NCBI GenBank assembly: GCA_030159075.1
Contig: BROG01000227.1
Span: 372,001-436,000, forward strand
Length of the DNA stretch: 64,000 bases
Source of the DNA: Atrina japonica
Lineage: Eukaryota; Mollusca; Bivalvia; Pterioida; Pinnidae
Direction: 5' to 3'
The position numbers and the translations under genes are program-made. The notes below the pieces were generated by a model. That model was given only the letters and a program-made list of their open reading frames with translations, made no database searches and was not told the origin of the DNA. The stretch's first letter is position 1, and each line of letters opens with the position of its first letter. This document shows, one piece after another, positions 1 through 16,500 of the stretch.

Positions 1-339
1 GCGTTTATATCCTAACATCATCTAAAACCCATGACACCCGGATACCTTAAAAGATTGGATTCTTTATTCAGTTTCTGCAGATTTTTGGGGCATTCAATGT
101 ATTTGTTTATTTTCAAGAAAGACAGATACTTAATTATTAAAACTATTTATATAGTGATTACGGTAACCATGTTTTCAGTATACCCTTTTCAGTTTTCTTA
201 GTGTTCGGCAAAGTGTAAATTTCCAAATTTCAAGGCCGTTAGTACCAATTTTACAATGTACTCTGTAATCCATGAATGGATAGTTGTACAGAGGATGATG
301 TTGATGATGTTAATATATATTTATTTAATATTTATACAG

Positions 340-6039
<5,700 letters not shown>

Positions 6040-6576
6040 AAATAATACTAAATCACTTAAGCTCAATTAGTTCTATCAATGGACATGCATCATATTTCTG
6101 TGTCCTTTTTAAGCTTTGTTTTGTTTATTTGTTGCTCTGCATCCCCCAAAAAAGCTTGTATGGAACTCTTCTGTGTCAAAGGTAAATTGCCAGAATTTTT
6201 TACCCGAGCCATGGATTTATGCTGTTGCAGTAATGAATCCGAACAGTGCCATTCCTGTTGTGATGTGGGATGTTGTCATTTGAAAGCCATGTGAGTGGTG
6301 CTTTGTTAAATATACTTGCACAGCATTTCAAATTCAACAGTTTGTTACCCAGATTTTTATAATTTGACAAACATATTCAGCAACTCATGAAGCATGTCTT
6401 CAGCCCTGCATTAAGACTTCAGACTCAATGTACAAATTTTGCAGTTGATCAAGTTATTCTGCAAGTGGTTATTGTATAGTAAATTATGATTGAATATGGT
6501 AGTATTTTAAGGAGATGTAAAACTGGAAAAAAAATAAAATCTAGTTTTCTTTAAAGCTTTAACTGTAATAATAAGT
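6040..6576 (+). other. PEX6 3' flank and probable 3' UTR
   Basis: AT-rich non-coding stretch after the PEX6 stop. An AATAAA at 6533-6538 is a plausible polyadenylation signal. A 71-codon open frame (6079-6294) is Cys-rich but has no splice or family support, so I do not call it. Confidence 0.5.
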
Positions 6577-7447
6577 ACAGTAAAACCTGCCACAACAGAC
6601 ACCTTAATTTAGTGGACACCCTTTGATAATGGACAGTTTGTCTAGGTCCAGATTTACATTGTCATATAAGACTACATTGTCTAGCGGATAGTCTTCCTAC
6701 GATCGACTTCCATTGCCACAGGCAGTTTTTCACTAAGCTGTATGTCCTGACTTCTATCTTGAGAAATACTCCTACAATCTTTTATTTTGTGTTTTTGCTT
6801 GATATTTATTTCCTTGCATAACAGTTATTTACAAGAATGATTGAATTGATTACCGTATTTTACGGCCTATAGGTCGATGTTTTTTTTCTCCAAAGTTGTG
6901 ACCTCAACCTATTCACCGCATTGACTTATCTTAGTGAAATATCTAACTTGCATCTGCATTTCTCCATTTTTTACATCGTATTTCAACATTTTTCATTGGA
7001 TAATCTAGGGGCAACTCCAAACACCCATTTGTATTTACACTTAATAGAACTATTAAATGTGACCTTGTTTGTGCGTAATGCACTGTGTTCATAATCAATA
7101 ATGTATAGTAAAATAGGCCTATTACTCTGATTATTTTGGTAGGCTACCATCATTTTAGCACCAGTTAATAAACATAAACTATATATTTTTTAGTTCTCCC
7201 ATTCATGTTTTCATCTCTGCTGACATCGACTGGTCTTCCGCTTCGACCTATCTAATATTTAAACCTGGATTTTCCCCCCAAAATCGGCCATTCAACCTAT
7301 CCCCCACATTGACATATAGGCCGTAAAATACGGTATATGTATTAATGTTTTAGCAGTGAATGGTCATTCTTCATTCAGCGGACACCTCTCTATAATGGAC
7401 AATTTGATTAGTCTGACAACTGTCCACTAAACACAGCTTTTATTGTA
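6577..7447. mobile_element. Interrupted TIR element with a nested second element
   Basis: Left part contains cagtaaaacctgccacaac and tagtggacaccctttgataatgg. Right part contains gcggacacctctctataatgg and ends near ttttattgtata. These are the two halves of one Tigger-like repeat split by the insert at 6852-7334. No transposase is visible. Confidence 0.55.
6852..7334. mobile_element. 483-bp TIR element nested in an older repeat
   Basis: Terminal inverted repeats: accgtattttacggcctat at the left and ataggccgtaaaatacggt at the right, with similarity continuing inward (gacctcaacctattc and ttcaacctatccc). The interior is non-coding. It is inserted in the repeat spanning 6577-7447, so it is the younger of the two. 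Confidence 0.75.
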
Positions 7448-7496
7448 TATGTTGACTGATGATTTTTAATGTTTGGTTGAGAATTTGAAATTTTGA

Positions 7497-7625
7497 TGTT
7501 GTTTTACGCCACACTCAACTATTTTTTAGTCATATGATGGCAGTCAGTCTTTATTGATGGAAGAGAGAACCTGGTTACAATGTACATGTACCCAGAAAGA
7601 GATCTTCAGCCTCCAACAATGGTTT
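7497..7625 (-). mobile_element. Truncated SINE, minus orientation
   Basis: The plus-strand text gttgttttacgccacactca and agtcatatgatggcagtcag is the reverse complement of a SINE 3' tail of the form gagtgtggcgtaaaac. The same tail appears at 44743-45235. The tRNA-like head is missing here. Confidence 0.6.
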
Positions 7626-7794
7626 AAAGATACAACATTTCAGATATCTTTCTGTGTATTATGATGATCTTTTTATGTTTTGTTCCTATAATTATTGTAA
7701 TCTTGTCCATCCTATAATTGTAATTCTTTAGGAAAGTCAACTTTACTAGATCATTGTACACGAGTTCTCTAGAATGATGACATAATCAAGGGTA

Positions 7795-8790
7795 TGTACA
7801 ATGTAGTATGACCCATGATTGTATCACCATGGATATATGGTATGACCCATGATCATATTACCATTGATATATGGTATGACCCATGATGACATCACCATGG
7901 ATATATCTTTTATGGTATGACCCATGATGACATCACCATGGATATATGGTATGACCCACAATGACATCACCATGGATATATAGAATGACCCATGATGACA
8001 TCATCGATACATAGTATGACCCATGATGACATAACAGATATACTGTATGATCTTTGATGACATCACCTTGAATATATAGTATGAACTGTGATGACATCAC
8101 CTAGATTTATATCATCAAATTTATGTGGTATGAACCATGATGACATCACCATAGATAGATAATATGACCCCTGATGGTATTACCATGAATATATTGTATG
8201 GCCCATGATGACATCACCAAGGAGATTTAGTATGACCCATGATGACATCACCATGGATAGATAATATGACCCCTGATGGTATTACCATGAATATATTGCA
8301 TGACCCATGATGACATCACCATGGATATTTAGTATGACCCATGATGACATCACCATAGATATATTGTATGACCTTCAATGACATCACCTTGGATATATAG
8401 TATGAGTTGTGATGACATCACCAAGGATATATATGACCTTTCATGGCATTACCAAGGATATATTGTATGACCTATGATGACATCACCATGGATATTTAGT
8501 ATGAACATGATGACATCACCATGGATATTTAGTATGTATGTCTCATGATGACATCACCAAGGATATATATTATGACCCATAATGACATCACCATGGATAT
8601 TTAGTATGATCCATGATGACATCAAGGATTTTTAGTATGACCCATGGTGACATCACTGTAGATATATTGTATGACCCTTGATGACATCACCATGGATATA
8701 TAGTATGACCTGTGATGACATCACCAAGGATGTGTAGTATGACTCCTGATGTCATCATCAAGGTTATATACATGTACTATGACCCATGAT
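7795..8790. repeat. Minisatellite, about 33-bp unit
   Basis: Around 28 diverged copies of a unit like gatgacatcaccatggatat followed by atagtatgaccca. Copies differ by point changes and small indels. It lies about 1.8 kb after PEX6. No coding signal. Confidence 0.9.
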
Positions 8791-10473
8791 AACACCACTG
8801 AAGGGATATTGCATCCTTCTTGACTGTATAAATTCTGTTGACAAAAATCGGAGCAAACCATTGCACCAGGATACAATCTACTGTTGTTTACATAAATAGC
8901 AGAACACATCTTTTAAAATAGTTCACTTCTACCATTAAGATGTTTCCAGGTTTTTAGCCATATTGATCATGTTAGTGTCCACATCCCTCAAGACTGGCTT
9001 CATTGAGAATTAAATGAACCAGGCTGTAGTAGTTTGTACTTCATGTATTTCAATTTGTTCCAGACTATATATATCCAAAACATATATCATTCTATTTGTG
9101 GTGCTCATGTTTAGTACGTTGTATATGGGTGTAGAAAATGAAATTAGGTAATTCACATTTTTTTATACCAGGTCACTATAATTTTAAGATTTTTGTTACA
9201 ATATTTTCTCTTTGATTTTTTTTTTTTGCCGAGTGATTATTTATTTTTGATTGTTGACATACATACATACAAATGCATAATGTTATTAACTATTTTGTTT
9301 ATGAAATCCTAATTTTGTTTGAAAATAAAAGTGAAAAAATTCTGAATGGACAATAATGTTTGTTATATGTGTCAGATATAATACAGTACTGTAATATCAA
9401 AAATATGTTTACAATTTGTACAAATCTGCTGGCATCTTAGTAGAAGACATTTGTCTTACAAGCAAAAGACTGGGGTTCAAAAGCTGGTCAGGGCTTCTTT
9501 GAAGATAGCAGAGATCACCACTAGATGAAAAGCAAGGGTTACTATTCCATGTGGAGACTGCAATGTATCTCAAAATGGAGTTATGGAATATAAAGACATG
9601 AAAATTGATTTTGCAATTTATAAACAGTTTTATTAATAACTAACATAAATTTGAACAATGAAAAGAATCAAAACTTCATTTTATAAGGTGAAAAGAGGAA
9701 ATTTAAGCATAGGGCACATGTTGTAGCTAGTTTTCAGCTACAATATTTCGGACTCTGGTTTACATCGTGATCAGATGACAACAGTGCAGCAAATAAATAA
9801 ACAAACAAAAAAACTATGCAGTAGTCTTACGCATTCAGGGAAAGTTAACGTGGTGACGGATATAGCCGTCATACACACTGAAGGTTAAATAGGTTTTGGC
9901 TGTGTTTCCCAGATCAGATTATCAGCCTTAAAAATAAAAGACAAAAGAGATGACTTGAAATCAATGTTTCATCTTAGATATGTCATGGTAACGGTTTAAT
10001 GTTGAAATACCAACCCTGCAGTAGAAAGGTGTTACATTGACAAACTTGGAGATAAAAAGTGACTTACACAAAATGAGTCTAATTAAGATTGAGTCATGCC
10101 TTAATTAGATGTTCAAAATTCTATATGCATACTTGCCAAGTCTCCCCCATAAATAATTTTTTTATGTAAAATTTTGATAATTTCTTCAAGACAAATGCAT
10201 ATCTCCCCCATGAAAATTTAAAATGTTCCTATTAATTCTTACTAAAATTTAAAGTCTCCCCCATGAGATTGAAAAATTTCCCCCATGAAAATTTTTTCAA
10301 GGTTGGCTAGTCTGTATATATTACTGGCTTTATTGACCACATTTTGTTTGATAACTTGTAAACTGTTACAAAAGTTCAACTGTTAAAGGCCTAACAAGAT
10401 AAATTTGCACTTGTTCACAAACACAGCAAATATTCATGTACATATAACAAGGCAATGGGCTTCTTATAGCCCC
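8791..10473. other. Intergenic stretch, no gene seen
   Basis: Non-coding, AT-rich. A weak tRNA-like fragment lies at about 9430-9500 (tcttagtagaaga and ggggttcaaaagc) and could be a SINE head. Short repeats of tctcccccatgaaaa type occur at 10140-10300. Nothing else is supported. Confidence 0.5.
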
Positions 10474-10652
10474 TTCACAATAACTGCGGTCCTGTAACTC
10501 TTGAGTGGAAAAATTATACAGATTCCCGGAAAATGACGTCAAGAAACAATTGGTTTACTAGAAATACATCTATGTTTTTGCAGGTATATGCATCATTTTG
10601 CCCCTCAAAGTCACTAGACCACAGTTAACGTGAAAGGGTCTATTGGTACGAA
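10474..10652. mobile_element. Small foldback element
   Basis: The ends ccttcacaataactgcggtc and gaccacagttaacgtgaaag are imperfect inverted repeats. The same terminus appears at 38072-38320 (both ends) and at 63108 (one end), so this is a dispersed family. Non-coding. Confidence 0.65.
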
Positions 10653-10986
10653 ATGGTAGAACTACATGTACAGTAATTTTGCATGGAATCGGAGCAACGT
10701 CCAATGTTTTACCTGCACACCCCTATTTTGGAAAATAGACGGTACCATTTTAATTGGTTTCTGATATAACCTGGATATACCACAATATTTTTTAGACCTT
10801 TAACATAAAACAAAAATTTACTACTAAGTCAACTAACAAACATTTTATTTATAAGACAGGCAAAATGTGTAAAAAGAGTGTGACTTTTATCTATAAGAGT
10901 TCACATCTTTAAATAAATATATATTCAACTACACTTTAATTAAATTCATATTTATTCTGTACTACAGAAATTTCTTTTCAAGTACA

Positions 10987-12156
10987 CTAATGTACAGGTC
11001 CTGGTATATCGTACAAATACAGCTTTATTTCTGATTTATGAATTCCAATAATTTTACAAATGGTATCTAACAGAGAAATTTCTCTGTGTCTCAACAATAT
11101 GGAGGTAGGCTCGGACAATTTCAACATGACTCTGTAGTTTCTTTGACGGAAATCTTCAATGTCAGCTTCCTGAACTTGTTTCAAAAGACTTGGAACCCAT
11201 GCAACCATTGATTCACCATACGGGAAGAAAAATGATTCAAAACATTTCACCAGAAGCTCCGTTTTCAGTTTAATTAAGTTCATTGCTGTTGTCTGGGATC
11301 CAGTGAGTTCAATATATAATTCCAATGGAATTTCACACTTTCTACTATTGTAACGTGATGCCGCTATGGAAAGATACTTCTCCAAGTATGGATAGGTAAA
11401 TCTGCTACAGAACTCGCAGAATTCATCTTTATGGTGGGACGTACATGTACCAGAAGAAATACAGGAAATCAAGGTGTTTGAGTCATTTGTAGAGGTATCA
11501 CTTTTTGTCACTCTAAGCTCGGACTCGGCATCATATTTTTCTTCCTGATAAAGTGTATACCAACCCTGTATATCAAGCCAACACATTGGTGCTTCATAAT
11601 CTATATTTCCACGGGGGTACATCTTTGAATTTGTGTTTAAAAATAATGGTATGAACTTTTTGTATGTCTTTGCATTCATCACGTTGGCATTTGGTAAAAC
11701 ACACAGATCATATTTACTCAATTTTTCTAATATATCTTTATTTCTACAGGTGTTTTGGACAACGTCATTATCACATTTTATTTTTTGTGACATTGTCAAT
11801 GGAACAAACTGTATTACAAGCCTTTGTGAATAACTAGTTTCCTCGCAAAATATAAAGGAAGTATTTGTTTTCACAAACGGGGAACTAACAAAACAGCAAT
11901 AAGTTGTATAGATCTTCGCTTTATAATCATCTACTCCATTTGTGCAAGTTATATAAAGGCGATTCGTACGCTGCTTGACAAAAAGTGAGTTTTCTATCAA
12001 ACCTTTGGAAAGGGCTTTGTGTGAAATATTACAGCTCACAATACTGTCGGTCTTCTTATTTTTAGTTTTCTTGTGACTCAAACGACTTAGTCGTTTAGAA
12101 ACAATTTTGCAAACTTTTTTGGTAAATTTGTCAACATTTTCATAAATAATTGACAT
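10987..12156 (-). CDS. Intronless gene for an unrecognised 389-aa protein
   Basis: One uninterrupted reading frame of 389 codons plus stop. I do not recognise the family. The N-terminal 35 residues are strongly basic (KKVCKIVSKRLSRLSHKKTK), which could be a nuclear or nucleolar signal. The middle is Cys/Thr/Ser-rich (CISSGTCTSHHKDEFCEFC). The C-terminal 130 residues look like a compact alpha/beta region (EIPLELYIELTGSQTTAMNL, then HREISLLDTICKIIGIHKSE). No signal peptide or convincing membrane span is seen. By chance a 1.17-kb frame is very unlikely in DNA this AT-rich, and composition shows no tandem repeats, so I take it as a gene. The first ATG was chosen because it is 166 bp from the divergent TRMT6 start. 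An AATAAA on the minus strand lies at 10951-10956, about 30 bp past the stop. Alternative: an old retrocopy or a transposon-derived gene. Confidence 0.75.
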   Translation of the reverse strand: MSIIYENVDKFTKKVCKIVSKRLSRLSHKKTKNKKTDSIVSCNISHKALSKGLIENSLFVKQRTNRLYITCTNGVDDYKAKIYTTYCCFVSSPFVKTNTSFIFCEETSYSQRLVIQFVPLTMSQKIKCDNDVVQNTCRNKDILEKLSKYDLCVLPNANVMNAKTYKKFIPLFLNTNSKMYPRGNIDYEAPMCWLDIQGWYTLYQEEKYDAESELRVTKSDTSTNDSNTLISCISSGTCTSHHKDEFCEFCSRFTYPYLEKYLSIAASRYNSRKCEIPLELYIELTGSQTTAMNLIKLKTELLVKCFESFFFPYGESMVAWVPSLLKQVQEADIEDFRQRNYRVMLKLSEPTSILLRHREISLLDTICKIIGIHKSEIKLYLYDIPGPVH

Positions 12157-12322
12157 TCTTCCACTATGACAATTTTTAAATCCACCACGTGCAAGTATTT
12201 ATAGAGGGCGCACCAGTTTGAATTGTCACGTCTAATTATCAGAGTCTTTCAAACGCTTATTACACCGTATTCTTGACAGGCATACGTGAGCATCGATTAC
12301 ACAGTAACTGTACAACTGCAAC
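12157..12322. promoter_or_regulatory. Putative bidirectional promoter
   Basis: Only 166 bp separate the ATG of the minus-strand 389-aa gene from the ATG of TRMT6, so both 5' UTRs and core promoters must fit here unless there are upstream non-coding exons. A palindromic E-box CACGTG is at 12186-12191 and a TATA-like tatttatag at 12197-12205. Function is inferred from position. Confidence 0.6.
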
Positions 12323-13542
12323 ATGGCTTCAGCAGAAACATGTGTTGCTTTAGGAGGAACGAAAAACGATAAAAGAATAAAAGAAGGAGATACTGTACTC
12401 CTAAAGAAAGGGAAAATCGTAAGAATTTTCCAAATAAGAAAGAAGAGGTAATAATTAAAAAATAAATCGTTTCGTCGTTATAATAAAAAGTGAAAATTTA
12501 CCAATCTTTTTATTTACAAATTTTATTTATTCCCTGAATCTGATATCCTGTTACCCATGTCATGGCCGAGTACGGCATGTTATTGTATCCCTTAAATACT
12601 AGTAAAGAGCTTGAAAATATGTATTGCAAATATGGCAATAATTTAAGAAATGTAATATTAAATCATGGGCACTTCTGTAACAGCAATTAGCAGCATGATG
12701 GGGAAAAGTGGGTCCATAGAATAACCGAAATGACACCTATTCACCGAAATGACGGGGTATTAACCGAAATGACGCTAAAATACACGGGAGATGCTAAAGA
12801 CCGGATTTTTTCCTAACATTGTTCGGATATGACCAGACGGGGTTTTATGTGCATTTAACAGGGAAAAAGAATGATAAAATTGTAACTTTATGAATCTTTA
12901 GGATATAAACTACACATATGGCCAAAAATCTGTATACATTTTCTGTTTTAGTATCCTGACAGGTTTTTAAAATCGGCATGCATCGTCAAACCCATTCTGG
13001 TGTGCCGATTTTAAAAGCCCATCAAAACACTAAATAACAGAAAATGTATGCAAATGTTTGGTCAAATGTGTAGTTTATATCCTGAAGTTTCATAAAATCA
13101 CAACTTTATTTTACTATTTTCCTTTTAAGTGCACATTAAACCCCATCTGGTCATATCTGGTCAACATTCAGCTCAACCTGCGATCTGCATGAAGGATGAC
13201 GATTTTTCAAAGCATATCAAAATACTATACAAATAAAGATGTGTACAATTTATTGGTTATATGTGTAGGTTATTACATGAAGTTTCATAAAATCACAACT
13301 TTATTATACTTTTTTCCTTTTAAATTTATATAAAACCCTGTCCTGTCATATCTGGTTAGCGTTCAGGTCAATCTGAGATCGCCACGAAGCATGCCGATTT
13401 TAAAAGCCTATCAAGATACTAAAAAAACAGAAATTGTATACAAATGTTTGGCCGTATCTCTCAAAATACACCGATACGACACCAGTACACTCCATATTTT
13501 TACATATTTGTGTTTTTTCATTACCAATTCGAGCTTAGAAAA

Positions 13543-13580
<38 letters not shown>

Positions 13581-16500
13581 TATATATATTGTTACTTTTG
13601 AGAAGAACATTAAGGCAATGCTAAATTTCTTCTGACACCTCATTAACAAGAATGACCGAAATGACAGACAGGATATTAACTGAAATGACGCCCATACCAT
13701 AAGTAAACTGAAAATAAATGATAATCATAAATGAGAATCACAAGTAATAGCATCTATTCACATATTAAATTTTGAAAAATAAGGCTCGTGTAGAATGAGG
13801 ACTGGAAAGTCTACAAGAGGACATTCGCGCTTATATATTTTTTATTAACAAAAATTACATGTATCATATTTAACTTTATTACTTTTGTTTATCATGACAT
13901 CCAGTATTAGCAAATAGTCAATTATTTATCAAATAAGTGTTAGTTTGGTGTATTTCAGCATCATTTTGGTTAATATTGTCATTTCAGTGAATAAGTGTCA
14001 TTTTGGTTATTCTATGTACCGGGGAAAAGTGAATGGCTAACATGGGATTCAGACTCATAACAGGACTTTGGCAAACTATGGAGATGACTGATGTTCTACC
14101 AACACAGCTCCTTGACCATGTTCCGACATAAACACTGTTCCCTAAGACTAAGGAGAAGTAACCAACACTGTTACCTAAGACTACGGAAAAGTAACCAATT
14201 CCTCATTTACAACCAGATAACACCTAATTTCTGTTGAAAAGTCGAGGTTATACTTCCAACTACCCAAAAGAAATTCCCTCTTTTGGGCCCCAATTGCATC
14301 TCACAAGAACACATGTGACCTCATATTTCCATTGGTAATATAAGTAGGCTACTAAACTTTTGTCATGATTTGCATAACCCATGCTAATGGATATGGCAAA
14401 TGATATCAAACCCACATATTCTCTTTCTTTCTGATTTATATTAAAAACATTGACATTTTATTTTGTATCTCATTAATACAATTTTAATTTGAAACATTAA
14501 CATTGATCATGAGCTGTACATCGTTATTGAATGATAAAATATCTTTGTTTGACATGTTGGTGTAGTGATACTTTCGGAGTTTCAAATCCAAATAAAGATT
14601 ACCAGAAATGATTCATTGTCCATGGATGTTGATTAAGGGATAATATGAACTGCAGTGATGCTTACTTGGGGGCATATTTCTTCAGTGTGATGCTCATAAA
14701 GCAATGTTTATACAACAGGTAAACTAGCACCCTACATATGTTTTCGTAAGCCATGGCACAGGTAACTAACCTGGGTGTTGCATTATGACCAGTGATTGCG
14801 AGGACGCACAGGTAATATAGGATGTGTCAATTAAACAATCAACAAGATTGATCAAAAGGTGTAAACTTCCAAGTCAAAATCTTGCGTGTCCTTTGGGACT
14901 CAAGTTTGCAACTTTGGTGCGTCCCAGAGAATTCTTGCATGTCAAATACATGTACCCACGGGTCACTAAGAGCCCTAAGGTAGCCTTGTCCCATTACTTA
15001 TCATTTCTTTGTTCCTGATATATGTATTTCATACCCAAGTTACAAGTAAAATCTCACAGATTAGTATGATTGGTCAAACACAACCTGCTGTTTCGCACCA
15101 ATTGTACAATGTAAAGTTAGTCTGGGATTCAAACTCGGGCATTCTGCAATCCATTCATATGCAATATTAACAGAGCTAAACAGTCTATGCTTGAAATCGC
15201 TAAAATGTGAATACAGAAATGAAATCTTCCCTACCTTTACTTAATACAGTATTAAGCATTTAAATGTATAAACGCAACATTATATATTAGATAGTAGATA
15301 TAGCATCGCACTTCAAATTGTATTAAAGAATTATGTTGAAAATATTGGGATTTCTTTATTTTAGGCAGGTATGGTTGGACAAACTCAAATTTACTCTTGA
15401 TGGAACAGTTGGACATTCATATGGATCCACATTTGAAGTTAGAGATGGCATGATGAAGAAGATCAGCAGAGAGCGAGTATTTCGAGAACAAGAGGTGCTG
15501 GGTTAGTACATGCTTTTTCTATGATATATTTACAAAATTTTAAGAGATGGCACTATAATAGAAGATATGTACATGTTTTTATATAGTATTTCGAGGAGAA
15601 GAAGAAATGATCTCTTCATTAAATACATATGTGCTTGTTTACCAAGCTAAAGTAATTGATAATTTTCAGAAAACAATTTAATTTTTTTATATGATTTAGA
15701 TGACATGGTGATCAGCTGGCAAAGGCAACAATTTCAGATCAGATCAACAAAAATTAAATTGAAAGAAGAATTACTTGTGAGAAATTATCAATATTCAAAG
15801 ATTTTTTTGTATGAAATGGAAACAATGGAACAATCACATATACACCAGTTACTGCAAGTGAATTGACAAAACTGGATGTGAATTAAATCTCTGAAAGGCA
15901 GTAGTGAATCAATTATATACTTACTAGATAAATTCTAGTATGAGCTTGTTTGAAGTAATTAAAGAAAACTGGATCAAAACTGGGAAAAACTTGTCATGGC
16001 TGAGGGCAAAACAAAAAATCAATATGATGATGCAGGACCAACTTGAGAATAATGGGCAAAGTGAGGGCAGTTGATGCCCTTTCCTTTGAGGCAGAGGGCG
16101 GAATGCTGACGGTCATAACCCTGCAAAACTCCAAACGATTATCAGGATTTAATTCATTTATATTTTGTAACCAATTTTTGTTAACACAAAACAACTGAAA
16201 AATTAGAATTTGTCAATGTAGACTGTCAGATACTGTTCAAAGTGTGTATGTTATAAAGTGGAACATGTCTTGAGAGGCCACCCTTTCTGCCACTGAAATG
16301 TCTCAAAAAAGAGGTTTAATTTCATTGAGTTATTTAACTAGTGGTTTTTAAAATGTCTCAAAACGTGCAAAAGTCAGATGGTCTATCATAACAGTGGTCT
16401 CTCAAGACAAGTTTCACTGTAGTTACAACTATTTCACTTCATAATCAAATGCAGATATAAAACTATTGGTTTTAGATTATAATTCACAATTTAAAAAAAA

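Noticed and set aside
6079..6294. 71-codon Cys-rich ORF after PEX6
   Set aside because: No signal peptide clear enough, no splice or family support, and a position in the likely PEX6 3' UTR. It remains possible but is not supportable.
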